64,000 bases of DNA from Streptomyces genisteinicus (GCF_014489615.1 NZ_CP060825.1:5342501-5406500); one strand, 5' to 3'; shown: positions 26,314 to 35,702, counted from the stretch's first letter. Numbers and translations are program-made. The notes: a model not told the origin generated them from the letters alone.

Positions 26314-26924
26314 CGCCCGCCGCCGCCCCCGGGGCGCCGAGTTCCCCGCAGCACCCGGCGCCCGCCCCCGGTCGCCGCCCTGCCCCGCGCCGTGAACCGC
26401 CCCCTCCCGCCCCGCGTCGTCACCCGAGCCCCTCCGCCCCGCCCGCCCGACGGCAACCGCGTCCGCGCCGCTGCTCCCCGGCTGCCCTGCCCGACCGGGC
26501 CCGTCCCGTCCGCGCCCCTGTCGCCGCCACGCGGCCGTCGCGCCAGGGCCCGTCCGGCCTGCGGCACCGGACGCCTCCACCCGCCGGCCGGCCGGCCCAC
26601 GTGCCCACCCGCCGGGGACGCGTCGCGAAGCGGCCGTGCCGTCACCGGAGTTCCGCGGCGCGCCCGGCTCCGCGTCGACAACCGGCCATCCCCGGCGAGC
26701 AGTTCGGGACAGTGCCGATCACCGTGTGCCCACCGGGCATGGGTATGCTGCGGGCGCTCCTGCTTCTCGATCGTGTGCACGAGAATCGCGCACACGGCGC
26801 GTGCGGGCACCCCCTTGTCCCGAAACGGGGCCGCGGGCAGCCGGCCGGTGGTCACCGGCCGGGGGGTGCCGGCCCGGTCGGCAGGCGACCGCCGCTGTCC
26901 ACGTTGCTGCTTCCTGGAGGCCTC
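26314..26924. other. 610-base intergenic region upstream of the P450 gene
   Basis: I find no supported gene here. The first 400 bases are proline-codon-like C-rich sequence without coding periodicity I trust. Near the P450 gene, composition shifts: a -10-like TATGCT lies at 26744-26749, and GTGTGC (26773-26778) and GCACAC (26790-26795) form an inverted repeat that may be an operator. The P450 ribosome-binding site is at 26916-26920. Confidence 0.4.
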
Positions 26925-28334
26925 GTGTCCACCCCCATGTCAGACCCCGCCGGCCACTACGGCGACACCCTTCCGCCTCCGGGGTGCCCGGCACACGCCC
27001 AGGGAGCCGGACCGCGGCGGATGTACGGGCCCGAGGCGGACGTCCCGTACGCCCTCTACGAGACCCTCCGCAAGGAGCACGGCCAGGTCGCCCCGGTGCT
27101 GCTCCCCGGTGACGTCCGCGCCTGGTTCGTGCTGGGTCACCGGGAGAACCTGGAGGTCATGCGCACGCCGTCGCTGTGGTCGTGCGACTCCCGGATATGG
27201 AACATCCGCCTGTCGGCCGACTCCCCGCTGCTGCCGGTCACGGCCTGGCAGCCGCTGCTCGTCTTCGCCGACGGCGAGGAGCACGCGCGGCTGCGCTCGG
27301 CCGTGACGGACAGCCTGGCCCGGTTCAACCGGCACGGGGTGCGGCGCTACGTCGTCCGCTACACCGACCAGCTGGTGGACGAGTTCGCCAAGGCCGGCCG
27401 CGCCGACCTGGTGGCGGACTTCGCGCAGAAGCTCCCCATCCTGGTGCTCGCCCGGCAGTTCGGCGTCCCGGAGGAGGACGCCCTGCCGCTCGGCGCCGCG
27501 GTCCGCGACATGGTCAAGGGCACCGAGACCGCGCTGCAGAGCAACCAGTACGTGCTGACCGTCATGTCCGACCTGGTGAAGCGCCGCAAGGAGAAGCCCG
27601 CCGACGACTTCGCGAGCTGGCTGCTGGCCCACGAGTCGGCGCTCACCGACGAGGAGGTCATGGAGCACCTGCGCCACGCGATCGTCGCGGCCCACGAGAA
27701 CACCACCAACCTCGTGGCCAACACGCTCCGGATGCTGCTCACCGACCGCCGGTTCCGCGCGAACCTCTCCGGCGGCACCATGACCCTGCCGGACGCCCTG
27801 GACCAGGTCATGTGGGACGCCCCGCCGCTCGCCATGGGCGCCGCCCGGTGGGCACGCCGGGACACCCGGCTCGGCGAGCAGGAGATCAAGGCGGGCGACC
27901 TGGTCATGCTCGGCCTCGCCGCGGGCAACGTCGACCCCGAGATCCGTCCCGACCTCGGCGCGCCCGTCCACGGCAACCGGTCCCACCTCGCCTTCAGCAG
28001 CGGCCCGCACGAGTGCCCCGGCCAGGACATCGGCCGGGCGATCGCCGACACCGGCATCGACACCCTGATGGCACGCCTGCCCGACCTCCAGCTGGCGGTG
28101 TCCGAGGCCGACCTCAGCGTCACCCAGTCCCTGGTCTCCAGCCGGCTGAACAACCTGCCCGCCAAGTTCACCCCCCGTGCCGTCGGCCGCAAGGGCGAGG
28201 GGGCGGCGCCCGCACCCGCGCTCGGCCGGGCCCAGCCGCTGCCCGCCACGGCGCCCGCGGCTCCGGTGCCGCCGCAGGCCCCCGCCCCCGCACCCCGCCG
28301 CTCCTGGTGGCGGACGCTGCTCGGCAGGGGCTGA
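26925..28334 (+). CDS. cytochrome P450, CYP157-type, lacking the EXXR motif
   Basis: This 469-residue protein has a P450 fold: an I-helix with AAHENTTN, and the heme loop FSSGPHECPG with ligand Cys364. At the K-helix, where nearly all P450s have ExxR, it reads DQVMW (residues 293-297), so both the glutamate and the arginine are replaced. This is the known peculiarity of the Streptomyces CYP157 family. The C-terminus continues about 45 residues beyond a normal P450 as a proline/alanine-rich tail ending in a basic, tryptophan-rich segment (RRSWWRTLLGRG) that might bind membranes. GTG 26925 has GGAGG four bases upstream. CYP157 genes usually sit in conservons with CYP154, but no such genes are adjacent here. 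The substrate is unknown. Confidence 0.85.
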   Translation: MSTPMSDPAGHYGDTLPPPGCPAHAQGAGPRRMYGPEADVPYALYETLRKEHGQVAPVLLPGDVRAWFVLGHRENLEVMRTPSLWSCDSRIWNIRLSADSPLLPVTAWQPLLVFADGEEHARLRSAVTDSLARFNRHGVRRYVVRYTDQLVDEFAKAGRADLVADFAQKLPILVLARQFGVPEEDALPLGAAVRDMVKGTETALQSNQYVLTVMSDLVKRRKEKPADDFASWLLAHESALTDEEVMEHLRHAIVAAHENTTNLVANTLRMLLTDRRFRANLSGGTMTLPDALDQVMWDAPPLAMGAARWARRDTRLGEQEIKAGDLVMLGLAAGNVDPEIRPDLGAPVHGNRSHLAFSSGPHECPGQDIGRAIADTGIDTLMARLPDLQLAVSEADLSVTQSLVSSRLNNLPAKFTPRAVGRKGEGAAPAPALGRAQPLPATAPAAPVPPQAPAPAPRRSWWRTLLGRG

Positions 28335-28344
28335 CCCCGGCCCC

Positions 28345-28376
28345 TCCGGTGGCGCGGCCCGCTCCGCGCCACCGGA
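28345..28376 (+). terminator. perfect stem-loop after the P450 gene
   Basis: The 13-base arm 28345-28357 pairs perfectly with 28364-28376 around a six-base loop, 11 bases past the P450 stop codon. Confidence 0.75.
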
Positions 28377-28603
28377 CGCCACTCCCTCGTGCCCCGGGCC
28401 CCGCTGCCGCCGTACCCTTCACACGCCCCGTGCCGCCGCGCTTCCCGGCCGCTGCCCCGGCCCCGGACCCGGCCATTCGGGCCAGGCTCGGGCCGCGACC
28501 ACTCCACCCCGGACAAACGACCGCGCCGGGTCCCGGCCCTACCGTGTGCAGTGAACGACGTGACAGCACACTCCCCACCTTCGGAAGGGCCGGAATCCGC
28601 GAC

Positions 28604-30049
28604 ATGACTTCCACCCACGCCTTCTGGCTCGCCGGCCGCCAGGCCACCGGCGAGACCGCCTTCGACGTCACCTCCCCCTGGGACGGCCGCCTGGTCGGCA
28701 GCGTCTCGGTGCCCACCGAGGCTCAGGTCGAGGAGGCCGTCGCGGCCGCGCACGCCGTGCTCGACGAGTTCGCCGCCACCCCGGCGCACGTGCGCGCCGC
28801 CGCCCTCGACCACGTGTCGAAGCGGCTCGCCGAGCGCACCGAGGAGATCGCGCAGCTGATCTCGGCGGAGAACGGCAAGCCGGTCAAGTGGGCCCGGGGC
28901 GAGGTCGGCCGTGCCGTGTCCGTCTTCCGGTTCGCCGCCGAGGAGGCCCGCCGGTTCAACGGCGGCGAGGCCCAGCGCCTCGACACCGACGCCGGCGGCC
29001 AGGGACGCCTCGCGCTGACCCGCCGCATCCCCAAGGGCGTCGTCCTCGGCATCGCCCCGTTCAACTTCCCGCTGAACCTCAGCGCCCACAAGGTGGCCCC
29101 CGCGATCGCGGTCGGCGCCCCGATCATCCTCAAGCCCGCCCCGGCCACGCCGATCTCCGCCCTGATCCTCGGCGAGCTGCTGGCCGAGACCGAGCTGCCC
29201 GCAGGCTCCTGGTCGGTGCTCCCGGTTCCCAACGACCGCATGCCCGCCCTCGTCCGGGACGAGCGCCTGCCGGTCATCTCCTTCACGGGCTCCGGCCCGG
29301 TCGGCTACGCGATCATGGACTCGGTGCCGCGCAAGCACTGCACCCTGGAGCTCGGCGGCAACGGCGCGGCCGTCGTCCTCGCCGACTGGTCGAGCGAGGC
29401 CGATCTGGACTGGGCGGCGAGCCGCATCGCCACCTTCTCCAACTACCAGGGCGGCCAGTCCTGCATCTCCGTGCAGCGGGTCGTCGCCGACGCGAGCGTC
29501 TACGACCGCCTGCTCCCGAAGATCGTCGCCGCCGTCGAGGCCCAGGTCACCGGAGACCCGTCCGACGCCGCGACCGACGTCGGCCCGCTGGTCAGCGAGG
29601 ACGCCGCGAAGCGCGTCGAGGCGTGGGTCGACGAGGCCGTGCGCGACGGCGCCAAGCTGCTCACCGGCGGCACCCGCGACGGCGCGAGCTACGCGCCCAC
29701 CGTGCTCGTGGACCTCCCGGCCGGCACCACGCTCGCCTGCGAGGAGGTCTTCGGACCGGTCCTCAGCGTGGCCAGGGCCGACGGCGAGACCGAGGCCTTC
29801 GCCGCCGTCAACGACTCCCCGTACGGCCTCCAGGCCGGCGTTTTCACCCACGACCTGCAGACCGCCTTCCGCGCCCACCGGGCCCTGGAGGTCGGCGGCG
29901 TGATCATCGGCGACGTGCCCTCGTACCGCGCCGACCAGATGCCCTACGGCGGCGCCAAGCAGTCCGGCGTCGGCCGCGAGGGCGTCGCCTACGCGATGGA
30001 CGACTACACGTACGAGCGGGTGCTGGTCCTCACCGGCCTGGCGCTGTAA
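28604..30049 (+). CDS. NAD(P)-dependent aldehyde dehydrogenase, succinate-semialdehyde dehydrogenase-like
   Basis: This 481-residue protein has the complete aldehyde dehydrogenase motif series: GIAPFNFPLNL, SFTGSGPVG, LELGGNG with the general-base glutamate, catalytic Cys287 in GGQSCISVQR, and EEVFGPVL. It is clearly distinct from the two aminobutyraldehyde dehydrogenases (FNFPL in place of WNYPL). With GabT and a PucR regulator nearby, oxidation of succinate semialdehyde to succinate is plausible, but the family also includes enzymes for other aldehydes. The ATG start is chosen by similarity of the N-terminus; the GGAAGGG upstream is rather far (about 14 bases). A long hairpin ends the unit. 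Confidence 0.82.
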   Translation: MTSTHAFWLAGRQATGETAFDVTSPWDGRLVGSVSVPTEAQVEEAVAAAHAVLDEFAATPAHVRAAALDHVSKRLAERTEEIAQLISAENGKPVKWARGEVGRAVSVFRFAAEEARRFNGGEAQRLDTDAGGQGRLALTRRIPKGVVLGIAPFNFPLNLSAHKVAPAIAVGAPIILKPAPATPISALILGELLAETELPAGSWSVLPVPNDRMPALVRDERLPVISFTGSGPVGYAIMDSVPRKHCTLELGGNGAAVVLADWSSEADLDWAASRIATFSNYQGGQSCISVQRVVADASVYDRLLPKIVAAVEAQVTGDPSDAATDVGPLVSEDAAKRVEAWVDEAVRDGAKLLTGGTRDGASYAPTVLVDLPAGTTLACEEVFGPVLSVARADGETEAFAAVNDSPYGLQAGVFTHDLQTAFRAHRALEVGGVIIGDVPSYRADQMPYGGAKQSGVGREGVAYAMDDYTYERVLVLTGLAL

Positions 30050-30064
30050 CGCCGTACGCGACCA

Positions 30065-30109
30065 CCGGAGCGGCCGGAGCCCGATGTGCGGGGGCTCCGG
30101 CCGCTCCGG
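30065..30109 (+). terminator. 18-base perfect stem-loop after the aldehyde dehydrogenase
   Basis: Arms 30065-30082 and 30092-30109 are exact complements around a nine-base loop, 15 bases after the stop. Confidence 0.8.
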
Positions 30110-30228
30110 CGTGCCCCGGGTGCCGTAGGCAGGCTGGTGGAGGTGCCCGTATTCGGGTAGTACGAACGAGTAGCACCGACTGGTACACGCCCCGGCAGTT
30201 TCCCCCGACTCGCGGCGAGGTGACCCTC

Positions 30229-32214
30229 ATGTCCGCCCCACCCGACAAGCCGATCGACACCGTCCCGGGCACCGCGGCCCCCAAGGACCCCGCCGCGCCC
30301 AAGGTCTCCGAACGGGAGGCGCGCGAGGTCGCCGAGGCCGCGCGCGAACAGGGCTGGCGCAAGCCCAGCTTCGCCAAGGAACTCTTCCTCGGACGCTTCC
30401 GGCTCGACCTGATCCACCCGCACCCGCTGCCCACCGGCGAGGCCACCCGGCGCGGCGAGGAGTTCCTGTCCCGGCTGCGCCGCTTCTGCGAGACACGGAT
30501 CGACGGCGCGCGGATCGAGCGGGACGCCCGCATCCCCGACGAGGTCATCGACGGCCTGCGGGAACTCGGCGCGCTCGGCATGAAGATCGACCCCCGCTAC
30601 GGCGGCCTCGGCCTCACCCAGGTCTACTACAACAAGGCCCTCGCGCTGGTCGGTTCGGTGAGCCCCGCGGTCGGCGCGCTGCTCTCGGCACACCAGTCCA
30701 TCGGCGTACCCCAGCCGCTCAAGCAGTTCGGCACCCAGGAGCAGAAGGACGCCTTCCTGCCCCGCCTGGCCCGTCACGACATCTCGGCCTTCCTGCTCAC
30801 CGAGCCCGACGTGGGCTCCGACCCCGCCCGGCTCGCCACCACTGCCGTCCCGGACGGCGACGACTACGTGATCGACGGCGTGAAGCTGTGGACCACCAAC
30901 GGCGTGGTCGCCGACCTCCTCGTCGTCATGGCCCGGGTGCCGCAGTCCGAAGGCCACCGGGGCGGCATCACCGCCTTCGTCGTCGAGGCGTCCGCCGAGG
31001 GCATCACCGTCGAGAACCGCAACGCCTTCATGGGCCTGCGCGGACTGGAGAACGGCGTCACCCGCTTCCACCGGGTCCGGGTGCCGGCGGCCAACCGCAT
31101 CGGCCCCGAGGGCGCCGGCCTGAAGATCGCCCTCACCACGCTGAACACCGGCCGGCTCTCGCTGCCCGCCATGTGCGTGGGTGCCGGCAAGTGGTGTCTG
31201 AAGATCGCCCGCGAGTGGTCCGCGGAACGCGAGCAGTGGGGCAGGCCGGTCGCCCGCCACGAGGCGGTGGGTGCCAAGATCTCCTTCATCGCCGCCACCA
31301 CCTTCGCCCTGGAGGCCGTCCTCGACCTCTCGTCGCAGATGGCCGACGAGGACCGCAACGACATCCGCATCGAGGCCGCCCTCGCCAAGCTGTACGGCTC
31401 CGAGATGGCCTGGCTGATGGCCGACGAACTCGTCCAGATCCGCGGCGGCCGCGGCTTCGAGACCGCCGAATCGCTCGCCGCCCGCGGCGAACGCGGCGTC
31501 CCCGCCGAGCAGTTGCTCCGCGACCTGCGCATCAACCGCATCTTCGAGGGCTCCACCGAGATCATGCACCTGCTGATCGCCCGCGAGGCGGTCGACGCCC
31601 ACCTCGCCGTCGCCGGGGACATCATCGACCCCGCCAAGCCCATGGCCGACAAGGCCAGGGCGGGCGCGAACGCGGCCGCCTTCTACGCCCGCTGGCTGCC
31701 GAAGCTCGTCGCGGGGCCCGGGCAGCTCCCCGGCGCCTACGCCGAGTTCCACCCCTCGGGCCACCCCGACCTCGCCGCCCACCTGCGGTACGTGGAACGC
31801 ACCTCCCGCAAGCTCGCCCGCTCCACGTTCTACGCCATGTCCCGCTGGCAGGGGCGGATGGAGACCAAGCAGGGCTTCCTCGGCCGGATCGTCGACATCG
31901 GGGCCGAGCTCTTCGCGATGAGCGCCGCCTGCGTGCGGGCCGAGCACCTGCGCGCGAGCGGCGACCACGGCCGCGAGGCGTACCAGCTGGCCGACGTCTT
32001 CTGCCGCCAGTCCCGGCTGCGGACCGAGGAACTGTTCGGCCGCCTCTGGTCCAACACCGACGACATCGACACCCAGGTCGTCAAGGGCGTGCTCTCCGGC
32101 ACCTACACCTGGCTGGAGGCCGGCATCGTCGACCCCAGCAGCGACGGCCCCTGGATCGCCGACGCCACCCCCGGCCCCCCGGCCCGGGAGAACGTCCACC
32201 GCCCCATCCCCTGA
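30229..32214 (+). CDS. acyl-CoA dehydrogenase, long form
   Basis: This 661-residue FAD enzyme catalyses the first step of fatty acyl-CoA beta-oxidation. The core (about residues 60-450) has LTEPDVGSDPA, WTTNG, the G.LKIALTTLNTGR helix and RIFEGSTEIMHLLIAREAV. A C-terminal extension of roughly 190 residues (LAAHLRYVERTSRKLARSTFYAM..., LADVFCRQSR) is shared with very-long-chain and ACAD9-like enzymes, suggesting long substrates. The ATG at 30229 follows AGGTGA. It is monocistronic, flanked by strong stem-loops on both sides, so it is transcribed from its own promoter in the 120-base interval upstream. Confidence 0.9.
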   Translation: MSAPPDKPIDTVPGTAAPKDPAAPKVSEREAREVAEAAREQGWRKPSFAKELFLGRFRLDLIHPHPLPTGEATRRGEEFLSRLRRFCETRIDGARIERDARIPDEVIDGLRELGALGMKIDPRYGGLGLTQVYYNKALALVGSVSPAVGALLSAHQSIGVPQPLKQFGTQEQKDAFLPRLARHDISAFLLTEPDVGSDPARLATTAVPDGDDYVIDGVKLWTTNGVVADLLVVMARVPQSEGHRGGITAFVVEASAEGITVENRNAFMGLRGLENGVTRFHRVRVPAANRIGPEGAGLKIALTTLNTGRLSLPAMCVGAGKWCLKIAREWSAEREQWGRPVARHEAVGAKISFIAATTFALEAVLDLSSQMADEDRNDIRIEAALAKLYGSEMAWLMADELVQIRGGRGFETAESLAARGERGVPAEQLLRDLRINRIFEGSTEIMHLLIAREAVDAHLAVAGDIIDPAKPMADKARAGANAAAFYARWLPKLVAGPGQLPGAYAEFHPSGHPDLAAHLRYVERTSRKLARSTFYAMSRWQGRMETKQGFLGRIVDIGAELFAMSAACVRAEHLRASGDHGREAYQLADVFCRQSRLRTEELFGRLWSNTDDIDTQVVKGVLSGTYTWLEAGIVDPSSDGPWIADATPGPPARENVHRPIP

Positions 32215-32231
32215 CACCCCCGGCCACCCCC

Positions 32232-32264
32232 GCGGGGCGCGTCCACACACTGGACGCGCCCCGC
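32232..32264 (+). terminator. perfect 14-base stem-loop after the acyl-CoA dehydrogenase
   Basis: Arms 32232-32245 and 32251-32264 pair without mismatch around a five-base loop, between the dehydrogenase stop and the EPSP-synthase-like gene. Confidence 0.8.
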
Positions 32265-32297
32265 CCCCGTGCGCCCGGACCGGCAGGATGGGCACAC

Positions 32298-33539
32298 GTG
32301 ACCGTCATCGACATCCCCGGCTCCAAGTCCGTCACCGCCCGCGCCCTGTTCCTCGCAGCGGCCGCCGACGGGACCACCACGCTGCTGCGGCCCCTGGCCT
32401 CGGACGACACCGAAGGGTTCGCCGAGGGCCTGAGCGCACTCGGCTACGGGATCGAACGGGACACCGGGGCCTGGCGCATCGAGGGCCGGCCCGAGGGGCC
32501 GGCCGTCGCCGAGGCCGACGTCCACTGCCGGGACGGCGCCACCACCGCCCGCTTCCTGCCCACACTCGCCGCCGCCGGCGCCTTCGGCACCTACCGGTTC
32601 GACGCCTCGGCGCAGATGCGCCGCCGCCCGCTCGGACCGCTCACCAGCGCGCTGCGCACCCTCGGCGTCGACCTGCGCCACGAGGGCGCCGAGGGGCACC
32701 ACCCGCTGACCGTCGCCGCCCGCGGCATAAAGGGCGGCGAGCTCACCCTGGACGCCGGGCAGTCGTCCCAGTACCTGACGGCGCTCCTGATGCTGGGCCC
32801 GCTCACCGCCGAAGGACTGCGGATCACCGTCACCGACCTGGTCTCCGCGCCCTACGTGGAGATCACCCTCGCGATGATGCGCAGCTTCGGCGTCGAGGTG
32901 GCGCGCGAGGGCGACGTGTTCACCGTGCCGCCCGGCGGCTACCGCGCCACCACGTACGCCGTCGAACCGGACGCCTCCACGGCGAGCTACTTCTTCGCCG
33001 CGGCCGCCCTGACACCCGGCCGCGAGGTCACCGTCCCGGGTCTCGGCACCGGTGCCCTCCAGGGCGACCTCGGCTTCGTGGACGTCCTCGGCCGGATGGG
33101 CGCCGACGTCCGGATCACCGAGGACGCCACCACCGTCCGCGGCCCCGAGCGGCTCGCCGGCCTGACCGTCACCATGCGCGACATCTCCGACACGATGCCG
33201 ACCCTCGCCGGGATCGCCCCCTTCGCCGACGGGCCGGTCCGCATCGAGGACGTCGCCAACACCCGGGTCAAGGAGTGCGACCGGCTCGACGCCTGCGCCG
33301 AGAACCTGACCCGGCTCGGCGTCACCGCGCGCACCGGCCCCGACTGGATCGGGATCGAGCCCGGCACCCCCCGCGCGGCGGAGATCGCCACCCACGGCGA
33401 CCACCGCATCGTCATGTCCTTCGCGGTCACCGGCCTGCGCACGCCCGGCATCACGTTCGACGACCCCGGCTGCGTGCGCAAGACCTTCCCCGGCTTCCAC
33501 GAGGCCTTCGCGGATCTGCGAAAGGCCTGGCGGGCCTGA
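32298..33539 (+). CDS. aroA: 3-phosphoshikimate 1-carboxyvinyltransferase (EPSP synthase) family
   Basis: This 413-residue enzyme joins shikimate-3-phosphate and phosphoenolpyruvate in aromatic amino acid synthesis. Key segments are present: PGSKSVTARAL (lysine and arginine), ASDDTEG, MRRRPLGPL, SSQYLTALLM, DISDTMPTLAGIAPFADG (catalytic aspartate), RVKECDRLDA (catalytic glutamate) and VRKTFPGFHEAF. The loop that is GNAGTAMR in E. coli reads RDGATTAR (Ala81 in place of the Gly96 position). The N-terminus is short, beginning ten residues before the PGSKS loop. GTG 32298 has AGGATGGG upstream. Streptomyces often carry more than one aroA-like gene, so this may be a paralogue; I cannot tell if it is the main enzyme. 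Confidence 0.85.
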   Translation: MTVIDIPGSKSVTARALFLAAAADGTTTLLRPLASDDTEGFAEGLSALGYGIERDTGAWRIEGRPEGPAVAEADVHCRDGATTARFLPTLAAAGAFGTYRFDASAQMRRRPLGPLTSALRTLGVDLRHEGAEGHHPLTVAARGIKGGELTLDAGQSSQYLTALLMLGPLTAEGLRITVTDLVSAPYVEITLAMMRSFGVEVAREGDVFTVPPGGYRATTYAVEPDASTASYFFAAAALTPGREVTVPGLGTGALQGDLGFVDVLGRMGADVRITEDATTVRGPERLAGLTVTMRDISDTMPTLAGIAPFADGPVRIEDVANTRVKECDRLDACAENLTRLGVTARTGPDWIGIEPGTPRAAEIATHGDHRIVMSFAVTGLRTPGITFDDPGCVRKTFPGFHEAFADLRKAWRA

Positions 33540-33623
33540 GGACGGGTGGCCCACAATCGTCAGGCGATCACCTCGCCGCGACCGCACGCGGACGGGCAGG
33601 GACACCAGGGGAGCGGGGCACGG

Positions 33624-34364
33624 ATGTTCGGCAGGGGAACGGCCCGGAGGGGCCGCGCGGTGACCGGCGTCGCCGTGGCCGCGGTGCTGGCGACGACGGC
33701 CGCCTGCGGCGGGGGCGGCGACCCGGAGCGCGGGAGGCCCGCCTCCTCCGCGCCCGCCCCCGACCCGGCCCCGCCCGCGGCGGACGGCCTGGAGGCCGCG
33801 GCGCTCGCCGACGGGCTGCGCATCGGGCCCTACGCCGTGCGCGCGCCGGAGGAGCCCCCGTTCAGCGAGAACTACACCGCCGATCCCGCCTCCTGCCAGC
33901 CGCTGGTGAGCCTCGCTCCGGGCGCCACCGCCCACGACCCGGTCGCCGAGGTCCACCGGGAGGCCGACATCCCGGAGGAGGCCGTCGGCATCGGCGTCCT
34001 CGTCCAGCTGCGCACCTACGAGGGCGACGGCGCCGCCGCCGTCCTGCGCGGCCTCGCCGCCGCGGGGGAGTCCTGCGCCGGCGGCTTCACCGAGGTCCGC
34101 ACCCTCGCCCGCGCGAAGGTGCTCTCCGTCGAGCCCGTCGAGGCCCCCGACCTCGGCGACGAGGCGAAGGCGTTCCGCATCACGGTCCGGGACGTGAAGG
34201 AGGACCTGAGGCTGTACGAGTACCTGACCGTCGTGCGGTCGGGCCGGACGACCCTCTCCTTCCGCGCCGACTACATGGGCACGAAGGACGTCGGCGGTGT
34301 GCCGGAGGAGATCGTCGAGGCCCAGTGGAAGCAGTTCACCGACGCGGGATCCGGCGTGGCCTAG
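33624..34364 (+). CDS. putative secreted lipoprotein of unknown function
   Basis: This 246-residue protein has a basic N-terminus, a hydrophobic stretch and TTAAC around residue 28, giving a likely lipidated cysteine (the lipobox is imperfect). A glycine/proline/alanine-rich linker follows. The mature domain contains PFSENYTADPASCQPLVSLAPG and alternating hydrophobic strands to the end, with two further cysteines (in ASCQP and ESCAG) that may form a disulfide. The overall shape is like small surface-exposed actinobacterial lipoproteins. The ATG follows GGGGAG. It sits between the EPSP-synthase-like gene and dxr without overlapping either. Confidence 0.7.
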   Translation: MFGRGTARRGRAVTGVAVAAVLATTAACGGGGDPERGRPASSAPAPDPAPPAADGLEAAALADGLRIGPYAVRAPEEPPFSENYTADPASCQPLVSLAPGATAHDPVAEVHREADIPEEAVGIGVLVQLRTYEGDGAAAVLRGLAAAGESCAGGFTEVRTLARAKVLSVEPVEAPDLGDEAKAFRITVRDVKEDLRLYEYLTVVRSGRTTLSFRADYMGTKDVGGVPEEIVEAQWKQFTDAGSGVA

Positions 34365-34430
34365 CATTCGGGTCCCACGGGCGGGGGACACCCTGTCGGG
34401 ACGGACAGCTTCTGCGTCCACAATGGGGGG

Positions 34431-35702
34431 ATGAGCGACAGCCCATCACCCCTCGCCGATCCGCACCTGGTCTTCGACCCCACGCCGGGGCGGCGCGACG
34501 TCGTCGTCCTCGGCTCGACCGGGTCCATCGGCACGCAGGCGATCGACCTCGTCCTGCGCAACCCCGACCGCTTCCGCGTCACCGCGCTGTCCGCCGCGGG
34601 CGGCCGGGTCGGCCTCCTGGCCGAGCAGGCCCGCGCCCTGGACGTCCGGACCGTGGCCGTCGCCCGCGAGGACGCCGTGCCCGCGCTCCGCGAGGCGCTG
34701 CGCGAGCGGTACGGCGCCGAGCCGCTGCCGGAGATCCTGGCGGGCCCGGACGCGGCCACCGACCTCGCGGCCTCCGAGTGCCACACCGTGCTCAACGGGA
34801 TCACCGGTTCCATCGGCCTCGCGCCGACCCTCGCCGCCCTCGAAGCCGGCCGCACCCTCGCGCTGGCCAACAAGGAATCGCTCATCGTCGGCGGCCCGCT
34901 GGTCAAGGCGGTTGCCAGGCCCGGCCAGATCATCCCGGTCGACTCCGAGCACGCGGCCCTCTTCCAGGCCCTCGCCGCCGGCACCCGCGCCGACGTCCGC
35001 AAGCTCGTGGTCACCGCCTCCGGCGGCCCCTTCCGCGGCCGCACCCGGGCCGAGCTGGAGAACGTCACCCCGAAGGACGCGCTCGCGCACCCCACCTGGG
35101 CCATGGGCCCGGTGATCACCGTCAACAGCGCGACACTCGTCAACAAGGGCCTGGAGGTGATCGAGGCCCATCTGCTCTACGACATCCCCTTCGACCGCAT
35201 CGAGGTCGTCGTCCATCCGCAGTCGTACGTCCACTCGATGGTGGAGTTCGAGGACGGCTCCACCCTCGCCCAGGCCACCCCGCCGGACATGCGGGGGCCG
35301 ATCGCCATCGGCGTCGGCTGGCCCGAGCGGGTGCCCGGCGCCGCCCCCGCCTTCGACTGGTCCACCGCCTCGACCTGGGAGTTCTTCCCCCTGGACGACG
35401 AGGCCTTCCCCTCGGTGGGACTCGCCCGGCACGTGGGCGCGCTGGGCGGTACGGCCCCGGCGGTGTTCAATGCGGCGAACGAGGAGTGCGTGGAGGCATT
35501 CCTCGCCGGACGGCTGCCGTTCAACGCCATCATGGATACGGTCACCGAAGTGGTTTCCGAGCACGGCGTCCCCGCCGCGGGAACCTCGCTCACGGTGGCG
35601 GACGTCCTCGAAGCGGACGCCTGGGCCCGCGCCCGGGCCCGTGAGACGGCAGCGAAGTACGCCCACAGCGGCGACGAACGGCCTGCGGAGGCTCGCGCAT
35701 GA
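34431..35702 (+). CDS. dxr: 1-deoxy-D-xylulose 5-phosphate reductoisomerase
   Basis: This 423-residue enzyme makes 2-C-methyl-D-erythritol 4-phosphate, the committed step of the MEP isoprenoid pathway. The NADPH loop is GSTGSIGTQA near residue 30. NKESLIVGG, VDSEHAALFQ (metal ligands), TASGGPFRG and HPTWAMGPVITVNSATLVNKGLEVIEAH are diagnostic. The start ATG lies after a short AT-poor gap. It overlaps the site-2 protease gene by four bases (ATGA) and is two genes before ispG, a conserved actinobacterial arrangement. Confidence 0.95.
   Translation: MSDSPSPLADPHLVFDPTPGRRDVVVLGSTGSIGTQAIDLVLRNPDRFRVTALSAAGGRVGLLAEQARALDVRTVAVAREDAVPALREALRERYGAEPLPEILAGPDAATDLAASECHTVLNGITGSIGLAPTLAALEAGRTLALANKESLIVGGPLVKAVARPGQIIPVDSEHAALFQALAAGTRADVRKLVVTASGGPFRGRTRAELENVTPKDALAHPTWAMGPVITVNSATLVNKGLEVIEAHLLYDIPFDRIEVVVHPQSYVHSMVEFEDGSTLAQATPPDMRGPIAIGVGWPERVPGAAPAFDWSTASTWEFFPLDDEAFPSVGLARHVGALGGTAPAVFNAANEECVEAFLAGRLPFNAIMDTVTEVVSEHGVPAAGTSLTVADVLEADAWARARARETAAKYAHSGDERPAEARA

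Noticed and set aside
26314..26924. Candidate genes in the P450 upstream region
   Set aside because: Frames there are proline/arginine low-complexity text without start signals or homology.
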